64,000 bases of DNA from Lonsdalea iberica (GTDB taxonomy: Bacteria; Pseudomonadota; Gammaproteobacteria; Enterobacterales; Enterobacteriaceae). The stretch covers positions 1 to 64,000 of the forward strand of contig NZ_LUTP01000009.1 in NCBI RefSeq assembly GCF_002111585.1, read 5' to 3'. Below, piece by piece: positions 9,739 through 17,932 of this stretch. Both the position numbers and the translations under genes were made by a program. Every line of letters starts with the position of its first letter. The first letter of the stretch is position 1. The notes under the pieces are model-generated. The model searched no databases and was not told where the DNA came from. It saw only the letters and a list, made by a program, of their open reading frames with translations.

Positions 9739-10751
9739 TGGAGTGGTACCCGTGGCTGAATGCTCCCTACCGCCAACTACTGACCCAACATCAGGCTGGG
9801 CGAGGTCACCATGCGCTGCTTATCCATGCGCTGTCGGGAATGGGCGAAGCTTCCTTGAGCTATGCTTTGAGCCGCTGGCTGATGTGCCAGCAGCCGGAGG
9901 GCATGAAAAGCTGCGGGCATTGCCACGCTTGCCAGTTGATGAGCGCAGGTACGCACCCGGACTGGCACACTCTCACCTTAGAAAAAGGCAAACTGAGTTT
10001 GGGGGTGGATGCCGTGCGGGCGGTGCTCGAAAAAGTCTATCAGCGCTCGCGGCAGGGAGGGGCGAAAGTCGTTAGCCTGCCTCAGGCTGAATTATTGACC
10101 GAAGCGGCGGCCAATGCCTTATTAAAAACGCTGGAAGAGCCGCCTCAGGACACCTATTTCATTCTGGGGTGCCGCGAGCCGTCGCGATTATTGGCGACGC
10201 TGCGCAGCCGGTGCTCTTATTACTACTTGCCTGTCCCCGAAGAGACGCATGCCATGCACTGGTTGCGTCAGCGCGGACATACCGACGAGCCGGCGTTACA
10301 GACGGCGCTGCGACTTTATGCGGGCGCGCCGCTGGCGGCGGAGCATCTGCTGCAACCGGGACAATGGAAACCGCGTCTCACGCTGTGTCAGGCGCTTTCG
10401 GGCTGTCTGGCGCAACGGGACATGTTGTCTCTGGTGACGCCGCTTAATGGGGATGACACCGATGAGCGCATTCACTGGGTTGCTTCTCTATTTTTGGACG
10501 CGTTGAAATGTCACCAGAGCGCAAGTTCACATCTGGTCAATCAGGATCAGCTTACGCTGGTTGAACAGCTGGCGAGGGCGCTGACGCCCGACCAGTTGCT
10601 GTTCGCGCTGCGTCGTTGGTTGCAGTGTCGCCACCAACTGCGCACCATCACGGGAGCCAATCGCGAATTGCTGCTCACCTCGCTGTTGCTCGATTGGGAA
10701 CAGAGTCTATCTGTGCCGTCACCTCGATTACCTCATCCATTTACTGTCTAA
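9738..10751 (+). CDS. holB: DNA polymerase III delta-prime subunit
   Basis: HolB is part of the clamp loader that places the beta sliding clamp on DNA. The 337 residues start [15 protein letters not shown] and contain the zinc-binding cysteines of SCGHCHACQL near residue 58 and the AANALLKTLEEPP motif near 125, as in E. coli (334). An open frame from 9696 would add 14 residues inside tmk; the ATG at 9738, overlapping the tmk stop, matches the family start. The C-terminal collar domain is divergent, as is usual for this subunit. Confidence 0.95.
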   Translation: MEWYPWLNAPYRQLLTQHQAGRGHHALLIHALSGMGEASLSYALSRWLMCQQPEGMKSCGHCHACQLMSAGTHPDWHTLTLEKGKLSLGVDAVRAVLEKVYQRSRQGGAKVVSLPQAELLTEAAANALLKTLEEPPQDTYFILGCREPSRLLATLRSRCSYYYLPVPEETHAMHWLRQRGHTDEPALQTALRLYAGAPLAAEHLLQPGQWKPRLTLCQALSGCLAQRDMLSLVTPLNGDDTDERIHWVASLFLDALKCHQSASSHLVNQDQLTLVEQLARALTPDQLLFALRRWLQCRHQLRTITGANRELLLTSLLLDWEQSLSVPSPRLPHPFTV

Positions 10752-10769
10752 AACTATCGGATAGCCACT

Positions 10770-11573
10770 ATGTTGCTTGTTGATTCCCACTGCCATCTCG
10801 ATGGTCTTGATTATCAGTCTCTGCACCGAGACGTCTCTGATGTACTGACGAAAGCCGAGGCGCGGGATGTGCGTTTCCTCCTGGCCGTCGCCACCACCCT
10901 GCCGGGATTCCGTTCGATGAAAACGTTGATCGGCGAAAGGGACAATGTTGCCTTTTCCTGCGGCGTGCATCCCCTCAGCATGGAAGAGCCTTATGATTAC
11001 GCTGAGCTGCGTGAGCTGGCCGCATTGCCTGAGGTCGTCGCGCTGGGTGAAACGGGGTTGGATTACCACTATGAACAGGACCCGGCCGCGATTGGCCGCC
11101 AGCAGGCCTCGTTCCGCGAACATATTCGCATCGGCCGTGAGCTGAATAAGCCGATTATCGTTCACACGCGTTCAGCGCGTGCCGATACGCTGGCGATTTT
11201 GGCGGAAGAAAAAGCCAACGAGTGCCGCGGGGTTTTACACTGCTTCACCGAAGATAAGGACACCGCTGAAAAACTGCTGGATATGGGTTTCTATATCTCA
11301 TTTTCCGGTATCGTGACCTTCCGTACGGCGGAAGCGTTGAGAGAGGTGGCGCGGTACATACCGTTGGATCGCATGCTGATCGAAACGGATTCTCCCTGGT
11401 TGGCGCCGGTGCCGTACCGAGGAAAAGAAAACCAACCGGCCTACGTCCGCGACGTAGCGGAGTATCTGGCGGTGCTTAAAAATGTCAGTCTCGACACGTT
11501 GGCGGAAACGACCAGCGCCAACTTTGCGGACCTGTTCCACATTGATCCTGCGCGGTTGACCCCTGCCAGTTAG
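10770..11573 (+). CDS. ycfH: TatD-family metal-dependent hydrolase YcfH
   Basis: The 267-residue protein is a TatD-type amidohydrolase with the metal-binding start VDSHCHLDGL (residues 4-13), GETGLDYHY near 94, IVHTRSARADT near 130, GVLHCFTED near 155 and IETDSPWLAPVPYRG near 203. Family members are deoxyribonucleases or D-aminoacyl-tRNA deacylase-like enzymes; the E. coli YcfH substrate is not settled. It is the last gene after holB (18-base gap). No terminator is obvious before the ptsG control region. Confidence 0.93.
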   Translation: MLLVDSHCHLDGLDYQSLHRDVSDVLTKAEARDVRFLLAVATTLPGFRSMKTLIGERDNVAFSCGVHPLSMEEPYDYAELRELAALPEVVALGETGLDYHYEQDPAAIGRQQASFREHIRIGRELNKPIIVHTRSARADTLAILAEEKANECRGVLHCFTEDKDTAEKLLDMGFYISFSGIVTFRTAEALREVARYIPLDRMLIETDSPWLAPVPYRGKENQPAYVRDVAEYLAVLKNVSLDTLAETTSANFADLFHIDPARLTPAS

Positions 11574-11727
11574 TGAATAAGAATGGTTGAATTTTTTCGG
11601 GCTTCGTAATTAATTGTGCGGGTGGGCAGCCTGTCTCCAGAAAAAATCCTGGAGTTTGTTGTTATTTTTAGATGTTGATCACAAAAAATGCAACTTCCGC
11701 AATATTTACAGCGTGTTGTTGTGTTGA

Positions 11728-11749
11728 AACGTGACAGCTATCAAACATT
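11728..11749 (+). promoter_or_regulatory. CRP site upstream of ptsG
   Basis: AACGTGACAGCTATCAAACA resembles the CRP consensus TGTGA-N6-TCACA and the E. coli ptsG CRP site, at a matching distance upstream of the Mlc-like operator. CRP-cAMP activates ptsG in E. coli. Confidence 0.6.
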
Positions 11750-11760
11750 GGGCGCAGTAT

Positions 11761-11785
11761 TTATTTTAGTCTGCGTAAAAAATAA
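11761..11785 (+). promoter_or_regulatory. Mlc-type operator of ptsG
   Basis: TTATTTT at 11761-11767 and AAAATAA at 11779-11785 form an inverted repeat centred on 11773, near-identical in layout to the E. coli ptsG Mlc operator. Mlc represses ptsG when glucose is absent. The intergenic region 11574-11882 otherwise holds the CRP-like site and leader and no gene. Confidence 0.65.
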
Positions 11786-11862
11786 AAGGATGCTGCGACA
11801 TCCTTGCACTCTGAAGGATATCCTCCCACCTTCGCATCACGTATCAGAAGCAAAGCACTATC

Positions 11863-11880
11863 ACTCAGGAGCACACTCAA
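11863..11880 (+). promoter_or_regulatory. ptsG ribosome binding site and SgrS-type target
   Basis: ACTCAGGAGCACACTCAA is almost the same as the E. coli ptsG leader stretch that pairs with the sugar-stress RNA SgrS. The AGGAG inside it is the ptsG ribosome binding site. SgrS itself is not in this window, so regulation is inferred from conservation. Confidence 0.55.
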
Positions 11881-11882
11881 TT

Positions 11883-13316
11883 ATGTTCAAGAATGCATTC
11901 GCAAACCTGCAAAAAGTAGGTAAATCGCTAATGCTGCCGGTATCCGTGCTGCCCATCGCAGGTATTCTGCTGGGCGTCGGTGCGGCCAATTTTAGCTGGT
12001 TGCCCGCAGTTGTTTCCCATGTCATGGCGGAAGCGGGTGGATCTGTCTTTGCCAATATGCCGTTAATCTTCGCGATCGGCGTAGCGCTGGGGTTCACTAA
12101 TAACGATGGGGTTTCCGCTCTGGCCGCCGTGGTGGCCTATGGCATCATGGTGAAAACGCTGTCCGTGGTTGCACCGCTTGTCCTGCACATGCCTGCGGAA
12201 GAGATTACGGCGAAGCATCTGGCGGATACCGGGGTTCTTGGCGGGATCATCGCCGGTTCCATCGCGGCCTACATGTTCAACCGTTTCTACCGCATTAAAC
12301 TGCCGGAATATCTGGGCTTCTTTGCCGGTAAACGCTTTGTGCCGATCATCTCTGGCCTGTGCGCTATCCTGCTGGGCGTAGTGCTTTCCTTCATTTGGCC
12401 GCCGGTTGGTACGGCGATTCAGGAGTTCTCTCAGTGGGCCGCATACCAGAACCCGGTGGTGGCGTTCGGTTTGTATGGTCTGATTGAACGTTCTCTGGTG
12501 CCGTTCGGTCTGCACCACATCTGGAACGTACCTTTCCAAATGCAGATCGGCGAATACACTAACGCGGCGGGCCAGGTTTTCCACGGCGATATTCCTCGTT
12601 ACATGGCGGGCGACCCGACGGCGGGTAAACTGTCCGGCGGCTTCCTGTTCAAAATGTATGGTCTGCCGGCGGCAGCGATTGCCATTTGGCATTCTGCAAG
12701 GCCGGAAAACCGCGCCAAAGTCGCGGGTATCATGATCTCAGCCGCGCTGACGGCATTCCTGACCGGGATTACAGAGCCGATTGAATTCTCCTTCATGTTT
12801 GTCGCGCCGTTACTGTATGCGATCCACGCCATTCTGGCTGGACTGGCGTTCCCGATCTGTATCCTGCTGGGGATGCGCGACGGCACCAGTTTCTCGCATG
12901 GCCTCATCGACTTTATCGTCCTGAGCGGTAATGGAAGCAAACTATGGCTGTTCCCGATCGTCGGTCTGGGCTACGCGCTGGTGTACTACACGCTCTTCCG
13001 CGTACTGATTGCCAAACTGAATCTGAAAACGCCGGGTCGTGAAGTGGCGTCAGAAGGTAAATCAGTTGCCGGCGGCGGTGAAATGGCTGCGGCGCTGGTC
13101 ACTGCGTTCGGCGGTAAAGACAACATCACTAACCTGGATGCCTGTATTACGCGTCTGCGTGTGAGCGTGGCGGATGTAGCTAAAGTAGACCAGGCGGGTC
13201 TGAAAAGCCTGGGAGCTGCGGGCGTTGTGGTCGCAGGTTCAGGCGTGCAGGCTATTTTCGGCACCAAGTCTGACAACCTGAAAACGGACATGGACGACTT
13301 TATCCGTAATAGCTGA
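11883..13316 (+). CDS. ptsG: glucose-specific PTS enzyme IIBC
   Basis: PtsG imports and phosphorylates glucose, taking phosphate from EIIA-Glc. The 477 residues equal E. coli PtsG in length: an EIIC membrane domain (about residues 1-385) with [33 protein letters not shown] and [12 protein letters not shown], then a short linker and the EIIB domain with the phosphorylated cysteine in [11 protein letters not shown] (about residue 421). The frame is open upstream to 11688, but ATG 11883 with its ribosome binding site is the conserved start. It is a single-gene unit with its own regulation and terminator. Confidence 0.97.
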   Translation: MFKNAFANLQKVGKSLMLPVSVLPIAGILLGVGAANFSWLPAVVSHVMAEAGGSVFANMPLIFAIGVALGFTNNDGVSALAAVVAYGIMVKTLSVVAPLVLHMPAEEITAKHLADTGVLGGIIAGSIAAYMFNRFYRIKLPEYLGFFAGKRFVPIISGLCAILLGVVLSFIWPPVGTAIQEFSQWAAYQNPVVAFGLYGLIERSLVPFGLHHIWNVPFQMQIGEYTNAAGQVFHGDIPRYMAGDPTAGKLSGGFLFKMYGLPAAAIAIWHSARPENRAKVAGIMISAALTAFLTGITEPIEFSFMFVAPLLYAIHAILAGLAFPICILLGMRDGTSFSHGLIDFIVLSGNGSKLWLFPIVGLGYALVYYTLFRVLIAKLNLKTPGREVASEGKSVAGGGEMAAALVTAFGGKDNITNLDACITRLRVSVADVAKVDQAGLKSLGAAGVVVAGSGVQAIFGTKSDNLKTDMDDFIRNS

Positions 13317-13340
13317 TACCAGCTTCACACATATCAAACT

Positions 13341-13363
13341 AAGGGGCGCAAGCCCCTTTTTTT
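13341..13363 (+). terminator. rho-independent terminator of ptsG
   Basis: AAGGGGC, a GCAA tetraloop and GCCCC are followed by seven T, 24 bases after the ptsG stop. Confidence 0.9.
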
Positions 13364-13467
13364 ATGTCCGCCATCCCTTCGTGGATTCCACGGCGTCACA
13401 AGAGCATTCCCCTGAGGTGAGGTTCGGCAGTAGGATAATCCCATCACTTACACTTGGGAAAATGACC

Positions 13468-14529
13468 ATGCAGATATCAGCACAGCGTTTAACGCAGGTG
13501 GCGCAGCAGTTATTGCAGCAGCTTGGATGTGATGAAAGTGAAGCAGACTGCGTGGCGGCGCATTTGGTTGGCGCTAATTTGAAAGGGCATGATAGCCACG
13601 GCGTCGGAATGCTGCCGGAGTACGTCCGTTTTATCGGGAAAGGGGCTATGCATCCCAATACACCTGCACGGCTGATCAAAGACGCGGGGGCCGTGTTGCA
13701 GTTCAGCGGCGACCGTGGATTCGGTCAGCGTACGGGCAAAGAGGCCATGCAGGCGGCTATCGACCGCGTTAAAACCACGGGCGTCTGTCTGATGACGCTA
13801 TCGACGACCTGCCATCTCGGGCGCATTGGAACCTATGGCGAGATGGCGGCCGAAGAGGGCCTGATCGCCATTCACTTCGTCAATGTGAACGATCTTCCGC
13901 CCATCGTTGCACCGTTTAGCGGCAGCGAAAGCCGCTTCGGCACCAATCCCATCTGTATTGCTTTCCCCGGCAGCAGCGAGAATCCGCCATTCATTCTTGA
14001 TTTTGCAACCAGCATGGTCGCCTTGGGGAAAACGCGTGTAGCTTATCTGGCGGGAAAAACCTTTGACGAAGAGGTGATGTTCGATAATGAAGGTCGTCTG
14101 ACCAACGATCCCAGCGTGATGTGGGATGAGACGCATCCCGGCGCGCTACGGCCCATTGCCAGACATAAGGGCGGCGGATTGATCATGGCGGCAGAACTGC
14201 TGGCGGGAATTCTGTCCGGTGGCGGCACTATCCAGCCGGAAAACGAACGCGCCGGGGCTATCGTCAATAATATGACGACCATCGTGATCGACCCAGCCCA
14301 GCTGGTTGGAATGGCGTGGTTGCGCCGGGAATATGACGCCATGCTGGATTACGCGCGCTCTTCGCGGACGCCCGATCCTGATGCGCCTATCTTAATGGCG
14401 GGCGAACCGGAAATCATTGCTTGTCGCGAGCGCATGGCTGATGGAATCACTCTATCCGAACAAGAGTGGGGCAAAATCGTCGAGGCGGGGCGTTCACTGG
14501 GTATGCCGGAAACCGCGTTTGCTCTTTAA
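13468..14529 (+). CDS. malate/lactate dehydrogenase family oxidoreductase, HcxB (YbiC)-like
   Basis: The 353-residue protein belongs to the NAD(P)-dependent malate/L-sulfolactate/ureidoglycolate dehydrogenase family. It shows GHDSHGVGMLPEY near residue 43, a CHLGRIGTYGEMAAE stretch near 112, SRFGTNPICIAFPG near 151 and KGGGLIMAAELLAG near 234. The closest protein I can recall is E. coli YbiC (hydroxycarboxylate dehydrogenase B), but identity is only partial, so the substrate is open. ATG 13468 is preferred over 13462 because GGGA lies 8 bases upstream. It replaces the E. coli fhuE position between ptsG and hinT and seems to be a single-gene unit. Confidence 0.8.
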   Translation: MQISAQRLTQVAQQLLQQLGCDESEADCVAAHLVGANLKGHDSHGVGMLPEYVRFIGKGAMHPNTPARLIKDAGAVLQFSGDRGFGQRTGKEAMQAAIDRVKTTGVCLMTLSTTCHLGRIGTYGEMAAEEGLIAIHFVNVNDLPPIVAPFSGSESRFGTNPICIAFPGSSENPPFILDFATSMVALGKTRVAYLAGKTFDEEVMFDNEGRLTNDPSVMWDETHPGALRPIARHKGGGLIMAAELLAGILSGGGTIQPENERAGAIVNNMTTIVIDPAQLVGMAWLRREYDAMLDYARSSRTPDPDAPILMAGEPEIIACRERMADGITLSEQEWGKIVEAGRSLGMPETAFAL

Positions 14530-14556
14530 TTCAACAGTGCGGTGATAAAAAACGAA

Positions 14557-14579
14557 GATGGTTGAAAACCATCAGATTT
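14557..14579 (+). terminator. possible weak terminator after hcxB-like gene
   Basis: GATGGTT, a GAA loop and AACCATC form a perfect 7-base stem, followed by only a short AGATTTA stretch. Termination strength is doubtful. Confidence 0.35.
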
Positions 14580-14637
14580 ATCGCTCATACTTCACTACGA
14601 TGCGCCAGAGGGCGCGGCTATACAAAGGATAGTTATC

Positions 14638-14988
14638 ATGGCTGAGGAAACGATTTTCAGTAAAATTATTCGCCGGGAAATTCCAGCGGATGTGGTTTAT
14701 CAGGACGATCTGGTCACCGCGTTTCGTGACATCGCACCACGCACTCCCACCCACATTCTCATCATACCGAATGTGCTGATTCCTACCGTGAACGACGCGA
14801 CGGTCGAGCATGAAGCCGCGCTGGGTCGTATGATTACGGTGGCGGGCAAAATCGCTCGGCAGGAAGGGATCGCCGAGGATGGCTATCGTTTAGTCATCAA
14901 CTGTAACCGTCATGGCGGGCAGGAAGTCTACCACGTGCACATGCATCTACTGGGCGGGTGTGCGCTAGGGCCGTTGCTCGCCATTTAA
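14638..14988 (+). CDS. hinT: purine nucleoside phosphoramidase HinT
   Basis: HinT hydrolyses adenosine phosphoramidates and is a histidine-triad protein. The 116 residues carry the HIT motif HVHMHLLGG with His99, His101 and His103, and the start [16 protein letters not shown] matches E. coli HinT, which is three residues longer at the C-terminus. The ATG at 14638 follows AAAGGATAG. In E. coli hinT is followed by ycfL and then lpoB; here only 90 bases separate hinT from lpoB and ycfL is missing. Confidence 0.95.
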   Translation: MAEETIFSKIIRREIPADVVYQDDLVTAFRDIAPRTPTHILIIPNVLIPTVNDATVEHEAALGRMITVAGKIARQEGIAEDGYRLVINCNRHGGQEVYHVHMHLLGGCALGPLLAI

Positions 14989-15078
14989 TTTGTGACGTTG
15001 TCACATAAAGATATCGCTACGCCGTTGCGGCGCATTAGCGTGTCGTCATTTCTGCTTGGGTCCGTTGAGAGGAAAATC

Positions 15079-15663
15079 ATGAAGAAATATCTGGGCGTAT
15101 TGCTGCTAGCGCTGATCGCCGCAGGCTGTACCAGCCGTCAGCAACAACCAGAGCAGCCGCCTGCTCCCGTTCAACCGGCTGAGCCGACGGCGCCTTCGCA
15201 GCCGCTGCCCCCCCAGTCTGAGCCGGTACCTTCACCGCCTAAACTTCAGTCTCCTCTGGACTGGCAGGCGAGCGTTTCCCCGCTGGTGGATCAAATGTTG
15301 AAGGCAGACGGGGTCACCAAAGGCAGCTTACTGTTGCTCGATAATGTCAAAAATAGCACTAACGGTTCACTGCAGACTGGGAAAGCGACCTCGGCGCTGT
15401 ATAACGCTTTGGGTTCCAATCCGGTGTTTACTTTGGTGTCGCGCCAGCAACTGGGCGCGGCGCGTCAGACGCTGGGCCTTTCCGCAGAAGATAGTCTGGG
15501 GTCGCGCAGCAAAGCGATTGGACTGGCTCGCTACGTCGGGGCGCAGTATGTGCTATACAGCGACGCGAGCGGCGACGTGAAATCCCCTGAACTGGAGCTG
15601 CAATTGATGCTGGTTCAGACCGGCGAAATTGTCTGGTCCGGCACTGGCACGATTCATGAGTAA
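15079..15663 (+). CDS. lpoB: penicillin-binding protein activator LpoB
   Basis: LpoB is an outer-membrane lipoprotein that reaches through the periplasm to activate PBP1B. The 194-residue precursor has a lipoprotein signal peptide ending LIAAGC (acylated Cys near residue 16), then a proline- and glutamine-rich linker (about residues 20-55) and the globular domain with LLLDNVKNSTNGSLQTGKAT. An open frame extends upstream to 14992, but ATG 15079 behind GAGAGGAAAA gives the signal peptide. Its stop lies 6 bases before the thiK ATG. Length is slightly shorter than E. coli LpoB (213). Confidence 0.93.
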   Translation: MKKYLGVLLLALIAAGCTSRQQQPEQPPAPVQPAEPTAPSQPLPPQSEPVPSPPKLQSPLDWQASVSPLVDQMLKADGVTKGSLLLLDNVKNSTNGSLQTGKATSALYNALGSNPVFTLVSRQQLGAARQTLGLSAEDSLGSRSKAIGLARYVGAQYVLYSDASGDVKSPELELQLMLVQTGEIVWSGTGTIHE

Positions 15664-15669
15664 GGCTCT

Positions 15670-16518
15670 ATGACTCAATCAGCGCTCCTCGCGCTGCTTG
15701 AACGACAAAAACCGGCGTCGACCGCCGGTTTTTGTTTGTCTGAGGTGCGGGGACTCAGTTCAGCAAGCTGGCGGGTGCATACGCCGGAAGGAGACCGGCT
15801 TGCGCGCGAGCAATCGCGTGATGGCGCGCAGCTGGGCGGCAATCGTCGACGTGAGTTCCGCATTTTGCGCCAGCTCTCCCTGGTTGGACTGGCGCCTCGC
15901 CCCGTCGGTCTGCGTAGCGAGTGGCTGCTGGTAGAGTGGCTGGACGGGACCGTCGCCACGGATGCCCAGTTTGATGAACTGCTGCAAAAGGGCGCGCTGG
16001 CGGCACGGCTGGCGGCGCTGCATCATCAACCTGTTTACGGATTTCCATTGCCGTTGAAAGCGTTGTTCATTCGCCACTGGCAAAATATGGCGCCCGCCAG
16101 GCGGACGCCAAACCTGCTGCGACATCTCAAACGGTTGCTCGGCCGTTCTTTGCCGCCGACGTTGATGCTCGCGCCATTGCATCTGGACGTACATCCGGGC
16201 AACCTCGTCCATCATGCGCAAACCTGGCGTCTGATTGATTGGGAATATGCGGCCGATGGCGATGTCGCTCTGGAGCTGGCGGCGCTGTTTCGTGCCAATG
16301 CGCTGGCGCCTGAACGACAGCAACGATTTCTGAATGATTATTGCCGCCATTGGTCCGGCATGTCCTCGCGATCGCTGAGCGAGCGGATAGCGCAGTGGCT
16401 GCCCTGGGTCGATTTCCTGATGCTGATGTGGTACGAAGTTCGCTGGCAGCAGACGCGCCAGACGACATTTTTGCAGGCCGCAACGCCGTTGCGGTTGAAA
16501 TTAGGCTTGCCCTGGTAG
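15670..16518 (+). CDS. thiK: thiamine kinase ThiK
   Basis: ThiK phosphorylates salvaged thiamine. The 282-residue protein is a choline/aminoglycoside-kinase-like enzyme with the Brenner motif HLDVHPGNLV near residue 173 and the metal-binding LIDWEYAADGDVALELA near 187. It is less conserved than its neighbours but sits between lpoB and nagZ exactly as in E. coli. A 12-base perfect stem (15706-15734) followed by TTT lies within codons 13-22 of this frame and looks like an intrinsic terminator. Later start codons would remove the conserved N-terminal lobe, so I keep ATG 15670. Confidence 0.88.
   Translation: MTQSALLALLERQKPASTAGFCLSEVRGLSSASWRVHTPEGDRLAREQSRDGAQLGGNRRREFRILRQLSLVGLAPRPVGLRSEWLLVEWLDGTVATDAQFDELLQKGALAARLAALHHQPVYGFPLPLKALFIRHWQNMAPARRTPNLLRHLKRLLGRSLPPTLMLAPLHLDVHPGNLVHHAQTWRLIDWEYAADGDVALELAALFRANALAPERQQRFLNDYCRHWSGMSSRSLSERIAQWLPWVDFLMLMWYEVRWQQTRQTTFLQAATPLRLKLGLPW
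15706..15737 (+). terminator. terminator-like hairpin inside 5' end of thiK
   Basis: CAAAAACCGGCG at 15706-15717, a 5-base loop and CGCCGGTTTTTG at 15723-15734 form a perfect 12-base stem whose 3' arm ends in T5 followed by GTTTG. It lies 43 bases after the lpoB stop and within thiK. It could end lpoB transcription unless thiK is being translated. Confidence 0.6.
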
Positions 16519-16556
16519 GCTCGGCGGGCAAATGAAAACAGATGAATGAGGTTGTT

Positions 16557-17582
16557 GTGGGTCCGTTAATGTTAGATGTGGCCAGCTACGAGCTGGATGC
16601 CGAAGACCGTGAAGTGCTGGCACATCCGCTGGTCGGCGGCTTAATTCTGTTCAGCCGAAATTTTCATGATGCGGAGCAGCTCAGCGAGCTGGTGCGCCAG
16701 ATCCGTCAGGCGGCGCGACAGCCGCTGGTCATTGCCGTCGATCAGGAAGGGGGGCGAGTTCAGCGTTTCCGCGACGGCTTCACTCCTTTGCCAGCGGCGC
16801 AGTCTTTCGCGGCACTCAACGATTTAGCGCAGGCGGAAGCACTGGCGGAAGAGGGCGGGTGGCTGATGGCGGCGGAAATGATCGCCATGGATATCGACAT
16901 CAGCTTCGCTCCGGTGCTGGATGTCGGCCACCAGAGCGCCGCGATCGGAGAGCGCGCGTTTCATAGCGATCCTCAAACTGTATTGGCGGTGGCGGATCGA
17001 TTCATCACCGGCATGCACTCGGCGGGAATGAAAGCGACGGGCAAACACTTCCCTGGTCATGGCGCGGTGAGCGCGGACTCGCACAAAGAGACCCCGCGAG
17101 ACCCTCGTCCGCTAGCCCAGATTCGGGAACGGGACATGTCGGTGTTCCGTGAATTGATGAATCGCGGACAACTGGACGCGATTATGCCGGCGCATGTGAT
17201 TTATACCGAAGGCGACTCGTTACCTGCCAGCGGCTCTCCCTATTGGCTGAAAAACGTTTTGCGGCAGGAATTGAAATTCGACGGCATCATCTTTTCCGAC
17301 GATTTGTCGATGGAAGGCGCTGCGGTCATGGGGAGCTATCCCGAACGTGCTGAAGCCTCTTTGTCAGCTGGTTGCGACATGATTCTGGTCTGTAATCATC
17401 GCGAAGGGGCCGTCAGCGTATTGGATCATTTACCTCATCGCGAGGTGTCGGGCCTTGAGCGGTTATTGCACAAGGGGCATTTCACGCGCGGTGAACTGCT
17501 GGATTCCCCGCGTTGGAAACGAGTGAGTCAGCAATTGACCACGCTCAACGAACGCTGGCAGGCTTTTAAAACGACGAAGTAG
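16557..17582 (+). CDS. nagZ: beta-N-acetylhexosaminidase NagZ
   Basis: NagZ removes GlcNAc from GlcNAc-anhydroMurNAc peptides in cytoplasmic peptidoglycan recycling and so influences AmpC induction where ampR-ampC is present. The glycoside hydrolase family 3 signature [16 protein letters not shown] (residues 163-178) carries His176, and Asp248 in SDDLSMEGA is the nucleophile. GTG at 16557 is chosen over ATG 16542: a GAGG lies 6 bases before it, and it gives 341 residues, equal to E. coli. It follows thiK by 38 bases. E. coli ycfP, next in line, is missing here. Confidence 0.95.
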   Translation: MGPLMLDVASYELDAEDREVLAHPLVGGLILFSRNFHDAEQLSELVRQIRQAARQPLVIAVDQEGGRVQRFRDGFTPLPAAQSFAALNDLAQAEALAEEGGWLMAAEMIAMDIDISFAPVLDVGHQSAAIGERAFHSDPQTVLAVADRFITGMHSAGMKATGKHFPGHGAVSADSHKETPRDPRPLAQIRERDMSVFRELMNRGQLDAIMPAHVIYTEGDSLPASGSPYWLKNVLRQELKFDGIIFSDDLSMEGAAVMGSYPERAEASLSAGCDMILVCNHREGAVSVLDHLPHREVSGLERLLHKGHFTRGELLDSPRWKRVSQQLTTLNERWQAFKTTK

Positions 17583-17932
17583 CTGACCGCCTGACTATCT
17601 CAAAGGGCAGCGCGAGGCGTTCCATTTCCTTGGGACGCCTTGATGCTATCGTCCTTTCTCCCCGGTTTTATCCGCGCATAGATCGGTCTATCTTTCGGCT
17701 GTTTTACGAATCGTTTCAGTTTTTTAACTGGCTGTTTATCAACAACTATTTTTAATCTTTTGATTAAGAAATATCAAAAAGAATTGATATATATCAATTT
17801 TGGTATGACCATATGACCCACCATGATATCCTGCCCGTAGATACCGACTAACTTCATAGAACCACATGTTATATAAGGATATTCTGACTTTCCTTTGTTA
17901 ACCGTGGGCTTACCTATTTTCAGGGGGTCATT
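17583..17932. other. nagZ-ndh intergenic region
   Basis: No gene is visible in these 350 bases. A 9-base hairpin (17615-17640) without a T-run follows nagZ, and the AT-rich right half holds the ndh control region with an FNR box. E. coli has ycfP here; I see no remnant of it. Confidence 0.7.
17784..17797 (+). promoter_or_regulatory. perfect FNR box upstream of ndh
   Basis: TTGATATATATCAA matches the FNR consensus TTGAT-N4-ATCAA at every fixed base. A looser TTGAT...ATCAA repeat with an 8-base spacer lies just upstream (17759-17777). FNR represses ndh without oxygen in E. coli through two upstream sites, so the same logic is likely here. Confidence 0.75.
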
